Of a stretch of 56,711 nucleotides of DNA, positions 25,400-35,800 are shown in pieces; the stretch's first letter is position 1, and every line of letters begins with the position of its first letter. Location: the NCBI RefSeq assembly GCF_006546825.1, contig NZ_VICC01000009.1, positions 1 through 56,711 of the forward strand. Direction: 5' to 3'. The translations under genes were made by a program, and so were the position numbers. This stretch comes from Actinomyces oris. GTDB taxonomy: Bacteria; Actinomycetota; Actinomycetes; Actinomycetales; Actinomycetaceae. The notes beneath the pieces are model-generated. The model was given only the letters and a program-made list of their open reading frames with translations. It made no database searches and was not told the DNA's origin.

Positions 25400-26614
25400 T
25401 CAGCGACGACGCCGCAGCAGCCTGCGAAGGCGCACCGTCCTGGCCGGGCGCGGTTCAACCAGCCGTGGCCGGCGGGACCACAGAGGGATGCGGGGGACGT
25501 CTGCACCGGAGTAGCGCTGCGCCGCCTCGGCTCCGGTGAGGATCCAGCCGACGTCGGTGCCGGCGTAGCCCAGGGGCTCCGCCTGCCGACCGGCAGGCTC
25601 GACGGTGCACAGCTCGATGACCTCGCCGTCACGCACCACCGCCACCTCGGGTCGGCCTTTCCACAGCAGGAGGCGGGCCCGGTCCCGGGCGCCGAGGTTG
25701 CCCCAAGGGCTGCGGAGGATCTGCTCGGAGTCGAGGCGCTGCGCCAGCTCACGCATCTCAGCCGCGTGCGTCTGCCCCAGTCCGGGCGGATCAGTGGGCA
25801 TCCGGCCGGCGTCGACGACCCCGAAGTACCAGCCCAGGTCATACAGGATCGTCTGCTGAGCCCAGGGCGCCCCACCGGCGGCATCGAGAAGGGCGTGGTA
25901 GCGCGTGCGCATCTGAGCGATGTAGCGGCCCGGCCGCGACCAGGCGGTCTGAACCGTGGAGTCGCCTGCGACCCGCTTGTCATAGTGGTAGACGGCCTCG
26001 GGCACGTAGACGATCCGGCCCCAGCGGCTACGGATACGCCCCAGGTAGAGGGCGTCCTCGAAGGTGGGGGCCTCACGGTCCTCCGGGAACCGGGCCGCGA
26101 GCGCCCGGTCGGCCCGGATGAGGCACTCGTGGACGGAGAGCTGGATGGCCTGCGGCTGCCGGGCGGCGTCGACCCGGGCAGTCCCGCCCTGGAAGCGGAA
26201 GTCGAGGGGGTGGGGGATCTCAGCACCGTCCTGATGGATGAGGGTGCGGCCGGCCAGGAGGACGTCGCCGCGGCGTCTGGCAGCCAGGAGCCGGGTGAGG
26301 AAGTCGGGGGCGAGCCAGTCATCGGGATCGGGGAAGCCGATCCACTGTCCCCGGGCCCGCTCCATCCCGAGGTTTCGGGCGCGTCCCTGTCCGCCGTTGT
26401 CCGTCTCGATGATCTCGACGTCGAGGTCGGTTCGCCGCGCCCAGCTCCGGCAGGCCCGCGGAGAGTCGTCGCAGGCCCCGTCCAGGACGAGCACGACCTG
26501 AAGACGGTGGTGCGGGTGGTCCTGGGCGTCGAGCGAGCTCAGGAAGCGGGGCAGGTAAGGGGCCACCCCGTAGACGGGGATGACGAGGCTGACCAGGGGC
26601 GGGCGGCGGCGCAT
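25400..26614 (-). CDS. GT2-family glycosyltransferase
   Basis: 404 residues. GT-A domain at 1-240: start PPLVSLVIPVYGVAPYLPRFLSSL, the NGGQGRARNLGMERARG loop and the metal-binding DPDDW motif. The C-terminal 150 residues form an additional all-alpha/beta part with Arg-rich end, common in teichoic-acid GT2 enzymes such as TarS/TarQ-like proteins. Last gene of the leftward group, 28 bp after the TagF-like gene. It may glycosylate the poly-glycerol-phosphate chain or extend the repeat unit; the donor is unknown. Confidence 0.87.
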   Translation of the reverse strand: MRRRPPLVSLVIPVYGVAPYLPRFLSSLDAQDHPHHRLQVVLVLDGACDDSPRACRSWARRTDLDVEIIETDNGGQGRARNLGMERARGQWIGFPDPDDWLAPDFLTRLLAARRRGDVLLAGRTLIHQDGAEIPHPLDFRFQGGTARVDAARQPQAIQLSVHECLIRADRALAARFPEDREAPTFEDALYLGRIRSRWGRIVYVPEAVYHYDKRVAGDSTVQTAWSRPGRYIAQMRTRYHALLDAAGGAPWAQQTILYDLGWYFGVVDAGRMPTDPPGLGQTHAAEMRELAQRLDSEQILRSPWGNLGARDRARLLLWKGRPEVAVVRDGEVIELCTVEPAGRQAEPLGYAGTDVGWILTGAEAAQRYSGADVPRIPLWSRRPRLVEPRPARTVRLRRLLRRRR

Positions 26615-26642
26615 CAGCGGGGCCCCGCCGGCGGGGCCGGCA

Positions 26643-29048
26643 TCAGATCACGTCGCGTCGGAGCTGGGCGGTCAGGCGGGCGCAGGCTCCGGCGTCGAGC
26701 AGGAGGAGGTCCTCGGGGGCGGTGACTCGTCCGGCGACGACGTCCTCCACCGCCTGATGCACCTGCGCGCTGGTGTCGGCGCCGATGGCTCCGATGGCCT
26801 CGTGACGGGCGCGGTAGCGATCCGTGTCCGGCCGTGCGCGGGGGTCCCAGACGATACCGACGCAGCCGGCGATCATGCCCTCGTCGAGGACGGATGAGCG
26901 GTCCGAGACCACCGCCCAGGAGCGGGCCAGGGTCTCGGGCAGCTCGCGGCCGGTGACTGCGGGCACGCCCAGGGCCCGGAACCACTCGGGTGCGTGCAGC
27001 ACCAGCTTGGGGTGGGCGAACAGGACGGTGCGGTGGCCGGCCTGGGTCAGGCCGGCGGCCAGCTCGAGCCAGGGCCGGTAGAGCGCGCTGAGGAGTCCGA
27101 CGGCGTCGGGGTCGCTCTCCAGGGCTCGTGAGACCTCGGGGTCCCAGGTGGGGGCCAGCAGGATGCTGTCGCGCTCGCGTCCCAGCAGGCTGTGGAGGTG
27201 GTCGTGGCGGGGGAAGCCGGTGCGCCAGACCTCTCGGTCGGTGAGGGTGTAGGAGGTGTGGTCGGCAGTCAGCCCGGCCTGCTCGGCGGCGGTGGCGCAC
27301 ACGACGACGTCCATGCGGGCGCCGTTGAACCAGCGCCACATGTCGCGCATGGTCACGCCGTGCTGGAGGAAGACGAGGCGCTGGTCGGGGCCGACGCCCG
27401 TGCCGGTGAGGCGGCCCGCGATGAGCGGGTCGCCGATATCGGACAGGAGGATGGTCTCGGCGCCGCTCCAGGCGGCGTCGAATCCGGGGCCGGTCGGGTC
27501 CAGCAGGACGAAGCCGTCCTGTGCGAGGCGCTCCCAGTCCGGGCTGCTGCGCTCGATGACGAAGATGTGCCGAACGCTGGGTGCGTGGGTGCGGGCGTAG
27601 CGGTACAGCGGCTCGGCGTTGTCGCCGGCGCTGTCGTGGCGGTCCATGTAGAGCCAGGTGCGGGGCCAGTCGGAGGGGGATGAGGCGGTGTACGGCGTGG
27701 GCGCTGAGGAGGAGGCCACGGAGGTCGTGGAGGACGCCGCGGAGGAGGCCTCCGGGGCAGGTGACGTGCCGTCGGGCGTCTGGGTCTCCTGCGTGGCGGT
27801 GGGACTCAGGAGCCGGGCCAGGCGCCGGCGCAGCCCGGATGAAGCCGCTCCTGGGCGGCCTCGCCCCGGTGGCGTCTGAGGCGGCCTGGGGTCGCCCCGG
27901 TAGGGGGCGACCGGGAGCTCCTGGCCGTCGATGACGGCGGTGATCTGGCCCTTGGGCAGCCAGACGATGCGCTCGTGGAGGACCACGTCGTCGAAGTAGC
28001 GGTGGTCGACTGTCTTGGCGCTGGTCGGCTGGGCCCAGGCGCCATCGACCTTCCACTGCTCCTGGGGCATGTCGCCGGTGTAGAAGTAGGTGGCCTTCTG
28101 GTCGCTGCGGAACCTGCGCGCCGAGGGCAGGATCGGGGCGGGCATGGGGCCGGCGGCCATGGCGACCAGTGCGGTGCGACGGCCCACGGCCAGCGGCGTG
28201 GAGCAGTACGCCTCGATCTGGGGGGCGGGGACGCGCCGGGTGACGGCGCGCAGAAGCTGGGCCACCTCGGCGCGCTCGGCGGCCGTGAGTCCTGCCGAGG
28301 GGTAGCGCAGTCCGCGGTCGGCGTCGGTGACCTGGATGAGGCGGTGGATGATGAGCTGGTGGACCCAGGCCGGTGGGGGGCTGCCGGCCTGCAGCCACGC
28401 CGGCAGCACCGTGCCCAGCAGGTGGCGGTAGTGGTCGATCCTGTCCCAGGGGCCGGGGGGCTGGGGGGCGTGGCGGATGACGGCCGGGCCGTCGTGCAGC
28501 CCCACCCGGTTGCCGGTGGCCATGATGTGGGCAATGAGCCCGCTCAGGGCGGTGTGCTCGTCATCGGTCGCGGTCTGCGCGCCGGCGGCGTCGTCCCCGC
28601 CGTGGAGGGCCCCTGGTCCGCCCCAGTCCTGCAGGCCGTGGCGGGGGATGGTGAGCACCGCTCCGCTGACGGTGTCGGGGAAGATGTGGGGCTCGACGGT
28701 CAGGTCAGCGGTGCGGTTGCCGTGCTTGAAGCGCCACTGCAGCCGCTCGTCGCGGGTGCCGTCGGGGCGGATGGTCACGGTCGGGGTGAGGACGACCGCC
28801 TCGGCGGTGCCGTGCTGGGCCACTGAGGTGAGATAGCCCGGCTCGACCCGGTCTCCCGCCTGGAGGAGCAGGACCCGGGTCCCTGCGGCCAGGGGGCGCA
28901 GGACCTGGCCCAGCCCCGCCGGATCGGGGCAGCCAATGGGGACGATCCCGCCTTCGGGCGAGTCCTGGTCAAGAGAGTCGAGTGTGTCCTGCCCATCTGC
29001 GGAACCGATGATGATGACGTGCAAGGTCTCGGTGCTGCGGGCATTCAT
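26643..29048 (-). CDS. Two-domain protein with GT2-like N-terminus and CDP-glycerol glycerophosphotransferase-like C-terminus
   Basis: 801 residues from the ATG at 29048, which overlaps the upstream gene's stop (ATGA). The N-terminal half resembles GT-A enzymes (LHVIIIGSADGQDTL, LLQAGDRVEPGYL). The middle has a Pro/Ser/Thr-rich stretch (about 400-455). The C-terminal half (about 465-790) is TagF-like, with YMDRHDSAGDNAE, LQHGVTMRD near 560, ILLAPTWDPE and DRSSVLDEG near 716. The usual HGTP and DYSS motifs are changed to HGVT and DRSS, so the substrate may differ from plain CDP-glycerol. Polymerises or primes a phospho-polyol chain, by inference. Confidence 0.82.
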   Translation of the reverse strand: MNARSTETLHVIIIGSADGQDTLDSLDQDSPEGGIVPIGCPDPAGLGQVLRPLAAGTRVLLLQAGDRVEPGYLTSVAQHGTAEAVVLTPTVTIRPDGTRDERLQWRFKHGNRTADLTVEPHIFPDTVSGAVLTIPRHGLQDWGGPGALHGGDDAAGAQTATDDEHTALSGLIAHIMATGNRVGLHDGPAVIRHAPQPPGPWDRIDHYRHLLGTVLPAWLQAGSPPPAWVHQLIIHRLIQVTDADRGLRYPSAGLTAAERAEVAQLLRAVTRRVPAPQIEAYCSTPLAVGRRTALVAMAAGPMPAPILPSARRFRSDQKATYFYTGDMPQEQWKVDGAWAQPTSAKTVDHRYFDDVVLHERIVWLPKGQITAVIDGQELPVAPYRGDPRPPQTPPGRGRPGAASSGLRRRLARLLSPTATQETQTPDGTSPAPEASSAASSTTSVASSSAPTPYTASSPSDWPRTWLYMDRHDSAGDNAEPLYRYARTHAPSVRHIFVIERSSPDWERLAQDGFVLLDPTGPGFDAAWSGAETILLSDIGDPLIAGRLTGTGVGPDQRLVFLQHGVTMRDMWRWFNGARMDVVVCATAAEQAGLTADHTSYTLTDREVWRTGFPRHDHLHSLLGRERDSILLAPTWDPEVSRALESDPDAVGLLSALYRPWLELAAGLTQAGHRTVLFAHPKLVLHAPEWFRALGVPAVTGRELPETLARSWAVVSDRSSVLDEGMIAGCVGIVWDPRARPDTDRYRARHEAIGAIGADTSAQVHQAVEDVVAGRVTAPEDLLLLDAGACARLTAQLRRDVI

Positions 29049-30982
29049 GAGGTGGGCATCTCCATTTCGTGGGGCGGTCCCCAATGACTAATGGTGGACG
29101 TAGCCAGCACCTCCGCGTTGGAGATGTCCCAGGTGTGTCCGAAAGTCGTCCCTCTCCGTTGGACGAACCCGAATCGGGAGGCCGAATAGATACGGGCCCC
29201 GGCACGTGCGCAGTCATTGAGGAAACCGGTGTCCTCACCAGTGGTCGTCTCGGGAAAAGTCACCTCGCGCGCCAGGTCCGCCCGAGCCACCAGGGTCGGC
29301 CCGGAGACGAAAGTCGTATAGCGGTGCTCCCAGTCGGCGAAGCGCAGCACCGTCAGGTCCGGGCCCGTCAGGTGCAGGTAGTGGGCGTGCTTGCCCACGA
29401 CCTCGGCACGGGCGTAGTCGGCCGCCGCGAGGGACTCGAAGAGGTAGTGATCGCCGTAGAGGTCGTCGTCGTCCATCTTGGCGATGTAGTCGGCCTCGAT
29501 CCGCGAGAGCATGAGGTTGTAGCAGCCCCCCAAGGGAGTGCTGGTCTCGGCGCTGACCCAGTCGATCTCCAGGCCCAGCTCGCGGGCCCGGGCCCTGCTG
29601 CGGGCCGGTGCGGTGAAGCCGTGGGTGAGGATGACCGGGGCCATCGTCACCCGCTGCTGGCGGGCCAGGGTCTCAAGGACGTGGTCGATCTGCTCGGGCC
29701 GGATGGTGGACACCAGCGGTGCGATGGTGGGGCGACGCGTGGCCCGCTCCCCCATGCCGACGGCTCGCAGCACGGTCTCCACGCGGTGGCTGTAGGTGTG
29801 CCGGCTCCAGATCTCCCGTTGCGCCAGATGCGTCATGTACTCCCCGAGGGCCGGGTTGGTCACGAGCGCTCGCACGGTGTGACCGGCCTGGGCGCGGTCG
29901 GTGACCTTGGCCAGGGCGCCTGCGGGCAGCAGGCGGTCGGTGGCCGGCGTCGGGGTGCTCACCACGGGAGTGCCGCAGGCCAGGACCTCAATGACGCGGC
30001 GCGGAAGCATGGAGGGGCTGTCCACCACGGAGCTGACGTTGAGGAAGACGGCGTAGGCGCGGTAGGCGCTGAGCATCTGGGTGTAGGTGAGGCTGCCGCG
30101 CACGTGCGAGTCCCAGGGAGCCGGGAACTGGTAGGTGTCGTCGCCGCCGAGGTACCGGGAGAAGATGTCCAGCCCGTGGGGCAGGCGTGCCGCGACGTCG
30201 TGGGCGCCGCCCAGGACGATCTCCATCTGCTCGCGCCGCTCGGGGTACTTGTGAGCGAAATAGGTGCCGGCGAAGGCGACATCCCTCAGGGGCGCGGGAC
30301 GCCCCGCCTCGTCCAGCAGGCGGATCGGGTTGTGGATCGCGGGCTGGGCGGCGAAGGGCAGGATCCCGATGCGGTCATGTCCCAGGTCGCGCCGGTAGTG
30401 CTCCACCATCGCCTCATCGGTGGTGAAGACCCAGTCGAAGAGGCGTGCGGTCTCGATGGCCTCGTCGTAGTGGGCGGGATCCTCCTTGTTCCAGAAGACC
30501 GTCGGTACTCCTCGGTCCCGCAGCACGGTAACCATGTCCCTCAGGTGGCCCGAGGGTCCCTGGGAGCCGATGACCTGGAAGCGCCAGGCGTCGTCGTTGC
30601 CGTGCCAGGCGGACTCTACGAAGAGCAGGTCGATGGGGGTCTGCTCGACCTGCTCGCGCCAACCGGTGGGGGTCAGGGGCACCGAGCGCCACTCGTAGCC
30701 CAGGGCGAGCGCCGTGAACTCGTCGGCGATCACCCCGACGGTCACGTCGTGACGGGGCCCGGTCTCCTGGGGTGTGGGCAGCGGCCAGTCTGGCAGGAGC
30801 GTCCGGCCCCGTCTCTTGGAGGCCCCTCGGCGGGGGCGGGCCCAGGCGGTGGCCCGACGACGGCGCAGGTGCTCACGCAGCCCCGACAGCCCTGAGTGAC
30901 GCAGGTGCCACAGGGCTCGCCGCAGCTCGGGGGCCGTCCGAGGCGAGGTGCGGGTCTCCGGCGAGCTCATGACTCCCCCCAT
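29045..30982 (-). CDS. CgeB-like glycosyltransferase fused to a GT2-like domain
   Basis: 645 residues from the ATG at 30982 (TGGAG 5 bases upstream). An ATG at 30970 overlapping the previous stop is an alternative. After a basic N-terminus (1-70), a GT-B CgeB-type half (about 75-400) carries VGVIADEFTALALGYEW, VFWNKEDPAHYDEA, VAFAGTYFAHKYPERR, SYRA-like loops and RRVIEVLACGTPVVST. The C-terminal half (about 420-645) is GT-A, with KMDDDDLYGDHYLFESL near 502 and TTTGEDTGFLNDC. Two transferases in one chain could add alternating residues. Its gene overlaps both neighbours by a few bases, so expression is coupled. Confidence 0.84.
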   Translation of the reverse strand: MGGVMSSPETRTSPRTAPELRRALWHLRHSGLSGLREHLRRRRATAWARPRRGASKRRGRTLLPDWPLPTPQETGPRHDVTVGVIADEFTALALGYEWRSVPLTPTGWREQVEQTPIDLLFVESAWHGNDDAWRFQVIGSQGPSGHLRDMVTVLRDRGVPTVFWNKEDPAHYDEAIETARLFDWVFTTDEAMVEHYRRDLGHDRIGILPFAAQPAIHNPIRLLDEAGRPAPLRDVAFAGTYFAHKYPERREQMEIVLGGAHDVAARLPHGLDIFSRYLGGDDTYQFPAPWDSHVRGSLTYTQMLSAYRAYAVFLNVSSVVDSPSMLPRRVIEVLACGTPVVSTPTPATDRLLPAGALAKVTDRAQAGHTVRALVTNPALGEYMTHLAQREIWSRHTYSHRVETVLRAVGMGERATRRPTIAPLVSTIRPEQIDHVLETLARQQRVTMAPVILTHGFTAPARSRARARELGLEIDWVSAETSTPLGGCYNLMLSRIEADYIAKMDDDDLYGDHYLFESLAAADYARAEVVGKHAHYLHLTGPDLTVLRFADWEHRYTTFVSGPTLVARADLAREVTFPETTTGEDTGFLNDCARAGARIYSASRFGFVQRRGTTFGHTWDISNAEVLATSTISHWGPPHEMEMPTS

Positions 30983-32811
30983 GTCTTCTCCAGGGAGTCG
31001 AGCAGCTCGTCGAGCTGGTCGCCGTCGCGCTCGATGTTGAAGACGTAGTCCCGGTTGGTGACTCCCAGGTCCCGGCCCTCACAGTCCTTCCCCCTGCCGT
31101 CGGTGATCTCGTCGCCGTAGAACAGGTGCAGGCGGTGGCCGAGCACCGAGCAGATGAGGTACTCGTTGGTGGCCAGGTAGGACTGGTTGATGAAGCCGAT
31201 GACGTCGATCGGTCGGCGCGCGAACATGATGTTGTACAGGGCCGAGCCGATGTACCCGGCCACGACGTCGGCCTCGTAGAACATGCGGGCCTGCTCCACG
31301 ATGGAATGGCCCTCGAGCCGGATGATGGTGAAGCCCCTGCGGGCGAAGCACTCCTCGACCTGACTGCCGTTGAGGCACTCGCGCCACATGTCGGGTTTGC
31401 GGGAGATGAAGAGCCTGCGCTGGGGCTTGTCGTTGGGGGTTGATCGCTCCAGCAGGCCGTCACGCAGCCGGTGGCAGGTTGAGGCCAGAGCCGGGTCGGC
31501 GAATCGCCCGTTCTGCATGAGGGGCATGGCGCACACGAGGGTGTCGACCTTCACCGGGGAGGTGATGACCTCGACCAGGTCGTCGTCGATGCCGTAGGCC
31601 TCCAGGAGGATGCGCTGGTAGGCAGGGGGACGGCCGCGGTCGGCCCTGCTGTTGGTGAGGATCCGGATGTCGGGGTGCGTCGCCCGCGCCAGCTCCCAGG
31701 CGTAGAGCCTGGGAACGACCTCGGTCATGAAGTGGCCGAAGTGCCGGTTGTACTCGATGTCCAGGTAGAAGAAGGTTCCTTCACGTCTGGGAGCCGACTG
31801 CGTATCGACCGTGGGCGCGGCGTAGTAGTGGTTGAGTTCCTTCAGCGCCGTGTTGACCAGCCGCTTGGTCGTGGCCAGGCGGAAGGTGTTGGGCAGCAGG
31901 AGATGATCCTTGACAAGCACCTGACGGGGGGCGACGCACACGTCCCGGTACTCCAGGACGGAGGTCTCGGGGATGCGGTTCTCGCGCGGAAACCTCTTGG
32001 CGCACAATCCCGGGTTGTTGGTGACGCCAATGACCTCCAGCGGGGTGACCCGGGCGGGGAGGGTCTCCAGTGACCGCCCCCAGGACTCGCCGTAGCGGGC
32101 GGACAGGATCGGCGGGGTCTCGGCGTATCGGAGCTTGACGAATCCGTCTCCTCGTTTACGCAGCACGACGCCGCCGTCGAGGACGGTCAGTGCGGCCACC
32201 TGCTCACCGTAGGACCGTTCGTCCCCACTCAGCTCCCCCGCGGCTCCGTGCAGACCGGCGAGGCTGCGCGAGGCCCGGGTGATGAGCCCAGCGGTGTTGA
32301 GGCTCTCGCCCAGCGCCGCACCATCGATGACGACGTAGTACCCGCCGTCGCGGACAATACCGATGAACAGCTGGGCGGACGTGGCGCGCATGCCCGGGCT
32401 GTGGGTGAGTGCGTCCACGAGGACGTCGAACCGGCCGTGAGTGGCCAGGGCCTGGTGCAGGTCGACCTGGTTCGTGAAGCCAACCACTCGGGCCAGACCG
32501 ATGAGACCGGAGTACTCCACTGGTTCCGCCTCCGGGCACCCGTCCTGCTCGTCCTGCTCGTCCCGCATTGAGCAGACGATCAGCTCGCGCGCTCCCAGCG
32601 CCGCCCCGAGCCAGTTGCTCAGGTGGGGCTGAGGGCGGTCCAGGAGCACGGCGACACGGGGCGCTGCTCCGGACTCCTCCCCGCGGAACAGCCCTTGGAG
32701 GACCTGCTGGAGGATCTCCCCCAGCTCCGCCGAGGGCTTGCCGGCCGGCATCGGGGCGCAGACCGCACCCTGGCGAGCCGCTGTGGGCTGTGACCCGTGG
32801 GGGCCCGTCAT
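30967..32811 (-). CDS. GT61-family glycosyltransferase with N-terminal domain
   Basis: 614 residues. The C-terminal half (about 290-600) matches GT61 (DUF563) enzymes: FFYLDIEYNRHFGHFMTEVVPRLYAWE near 357 (shown in part), RRLFISRKPDMWRECLN, FTIIRLEGHSIVEQARMFYEA, and GYIGSALYNIMFARR. The N-terminal half (about 30-280) looks Rossmann-like (RVAVLLDRPQPHLSNWLG, FDVLVDALTHSPG, GGYYVVIDG), a methyltransferase-like arrangement without a clear SAM motif. GT61 enzymes transfer xylose and other sugars in eukaryotes; bacterial ones occur in surface polysaccharide loci. Overlaps the upstream gene by 4 bp. Confidence 0.82.
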   Translation of the reverse strand: MTGPHGSQPTAARQGAVCAPMPAGKPSAELGEILQQVLQGLFRGEESGAAPRVAVLLDRPQPHLSNWLGAALGARELIVCSMRDEQDEQDGCPEAEPVEYSGLIGLARVVGFTNQVDLHQALATHGRFDVLVDALTHSPGMRATSAQLFIGIVRDGGYYVVIDGAALGESLNTAGLITRASRSLAGLHGAAGELSGDERSYGEQVAALTVLDGGVVLRKRGDGFVKLRYAETPPILSARYGESWGRSLETLPARVTPLEVIGVTNNPGLCAKRFPRENRIPETSVLEYRDVCVAPRQVLVKDHLLLPNTFRLATTKRLVNTALKELNHYYAAPTVDTQSAPRREGTFFYLDIEYNRHFGHFMTEVVPRLYAWELARATHPDIRILTNSRADRGRPPAYQRILLEAYGIDDDLVEVITSPVKVDTLVCAMPLMQNGRFADPALASTCHRLRDGLLERSTPNDKPQRRLFISRKPDMWRECLNGSQVEECFARRGFTIIRLEGHSIVEQARMFYEADVVAGYIGSALYNIMFARRPIDVIGFINQSYLATNEYLICSVLGHRLHLFYGDEITDGRGKDCEGRDLGVTNRDYVFNIERDGDQLDELLDSLEKTWGES

Positions 32812-35800
32812 GCGGGCTTCCCTCGCGAGGCCGCCCGCTTGCGCCGCCGCCTCTTGGAAGCCGTCTTCCCCTGGGGCTGCTGGTGGAGTGCCTCGGGGCC
32901 GAGCACTGCCTCCAGGGTGTCCCGCAGTGAGCGCGCGTTGTGCTCGGTGACGTCGAAGTCTCCGTGGGCGAGGCGGGGATCGGCCAGTGCCGTGCGGATC
33001 GCCTGGGCGATGTCCTGGGGCGAGGTCCCGCTCAGAACCCCGTATCCGAGGGCGACCAGCTCCCGGTTGCCCGGAAGGTCGGAAGCCACGATGCCGGTTC
33101 CCAGTGTCATCGCCTCCAGCAGGGTGACCGGCTGCCCCTCGTGCAAGGAGGGCAGGACGAACAGGTCGGCTCCGCCCAGGACCGGGAACGGGTTGTCCAT
33201 CTGTCCCAGCAGCGCGACGTGCCCGGACAGGCCCAGGGAATCGATCCTGGCCCGCAGCGTCCCCTCGAGCACCCCGGATCCGACGATCGCCAGGCCGATG
33301 CTCAGCCCCTGAGCGGTACCGCCCTCGGTGCCGTCCTGCTCGCGCAGAAGGGCGAGCGCCTCGATGAGAGCCGCCTGGTTCTTCTCCATCGACATCCGCC
33401 CCATGGTGGCAAGGACGATGTCGTGCTCGTTCTTCAGCGCAATGAAGGCATCGGGCGCGGGCGCCTGTGCCCCGAGGCGGACCCGCTCGACGTCGAGGAG
33501 GTTGCGGGCCGAGAGCTGGCGCTGGGAGAGGTCAATGCCCAGGCCGGCCAGCCCGCTGCGGTTGTGGCGGGCCAGTCCCGGGCTGACGGCGACGACGGCG
33601 ACGACAGCGCTGTAGAGGGTGAAGACGCGCTTGAGGCCCGGGTACTTGTCCCGGTACTCGTTGTCCATCTGGTTGTGCTGGTAGCAGGAGGTGCGCGATC
33701 CGCGGCGACCCCAGGCAGCGATGAGCGACACCCACGTCTCGGCGTAGCCGTCGTACTCGATGGCGGCGTCGGGCACGAAGTCGCCCAGGATGCGGCGCGT
33801 CTCGCGCTCGTAGTAGGCCCAGTAGCAGTCCCAGAAGCTCTGCGAGGTGAAGGCATCGGGGTGGCGGGCGAAGTCGTTGACGCAGGCCCGTTCGTGGATC
33901 CGCCAAGGAGCGGCCCCGGGCTTGCAGATGACATGGACGTGGCGGGGCAGGCGTCGGAAGATCTCCTGACGGTCCTCGTTGTTGCGCAGGACGGAGGGCT
34001 CGACAATGAGGTTGACCGAGTAGAGGTCCGGATCGAGCGCCTCCAGGAGGGCCAGGAGGGCGGAGGCGATCCCGTTGGGGATCATGGAGGCGTGGAACAG
34101 GAGGGTGCGGCGTCTGCGGGAACCGTCGCCAGATGCGGGCTCGAGGGCGTGGTCCCTGATGATCGCCTGCCGTCCGTGGTCGAGGTCGTCGTCAAAGAAG
34201 GCTCGGGCCAGGCGTGACGAGGCCTGTCCGTCCTCGTAGGGGCAGTACCGGTCGAGGGCCTTCTGGGGCGCGACCCCCTCTCCGGCCAGGGCACGCCCGA
34301 TGGCTGAGGCCAGCTCAGCGCGGTCATAGCAGGCCAGCCCGGGGACCTCCCCAGGATCAAGGTACAGGCCCCGCTCGGCCCGGTACTCCTCGATGTCGTG
34401 CATGTAGAGCACGATGGGGCGCTTCTGGGGCAGGAAGTCGAAGAGGATCGAGGAGTAGTCGGTCACCAGGACGTCGACGGCGGCCAGCAGCTCATTGGTG
34501 TCGATGTCCTTGGGGACGACGCTCACCGGCAGATCGACGCCGGCCAGCAGCTTCTCGGACAGACGGTGGGCGCGGTAGACCACGAGCACGTCGTCACGGG
34601 AGGCCATGGCGGTCAGGTCGGCGACCAGGGCCTCACGGTCCAGCTCTCGCTTGCTGACCCCGCCGCGCCAGGTGGGGGCGAACAGGACCAGACGGCGCTC
34701 ATCGTCCTCAGCAAGTCCCAGGCGACCTCGCAGCACCGTGCGCTCCTGCGCGCTCATCGTCAGCGAGGTGTCCAGTCGGGGGGAGCCGGCGACGATGGTG
34801 CGGCCCCGGTAGACGTCGAGCAGATCATGGTCCTCCACCAGCGCCCATCGGGTGAGCTCATTGGGCGCCATGAGCGTGGTGCTCAGCTGGAAGTTGCGCT
34901 GCAGGTTCTCGTAGTCGAGCAGACCTCCCCGCATGGACCGTCCCAGGGTCTTGAAGGGGGTGCCGTGCCAGGTGTTGAGGTAGCGCTGCTCGCGGCGGCG
35001 CACGAAGTAGGGCGCGAAGGAGACGTTGTTGACGAGGTACCCGGCGGTGGCGAGGTACTGCATGTACTCCGTGCTGTGCAGGGGGACGAAGACGACGTTG
35101 CGACGCCCCAGCAGATCCGCGGGGATGGCGCCCAGGTCATTGACGGCCCACACGTGCAACAGGTGGGAGTACTCCGGCCGGTCCACCATCCAGCGGAAGA
35201 TGGCCAGGGGATGGCAACCGATCGAGGCGCCGTGGTTGGACTCCCACAGCACCAGGTGGGGGCTGACGGGAAGGACCTCCAGGGCCTCGGCGTAGCGGAT
35301 GTTGCGGGCGGCTGTCGCGGTGCGTCCATAGGCCCTCGGGTCCAGCCCGTCCTTGCAGCCGAACTCCTCGGCCTGCTCGAGGATCTCGCAGGCGAGCTCC
35401 ACCTGCCCGGCGTCCTGGGCCAGCTGGGCCAGGACCAGGCGGTGATTCCGGTCCCCCTTGAGAACCAGAGGGAGGACATGCCGGATGGACTGAGCGGCCT
35501 GACCCGCTGCGGCGGACGGGATCGCCTCACCGGCACCGGGATCATCCGTAGAGTTGTGGGAGCTGAGAGCCTCGTGAAGGCCGAGCATGACGTCGCCGAT
35601 GGTGGACTCGACCAGGTCCTCCGGCCGCTGCCGAGGCGGAGGTGTGCTCTTCGCGCGGACCAGGTCGAGGAAGCCCGTGCTGGCCAGCTGCTTGGACACC
35701 GATGCCAGCCCGCGCGGGGCCGGTCCCAGGTAGGCCCAGAAGGAGGCCAGCGCCTCGTCGTGGCGTCCCAGCCTTGCCAGGCAGACCCCACGGCGATAGT

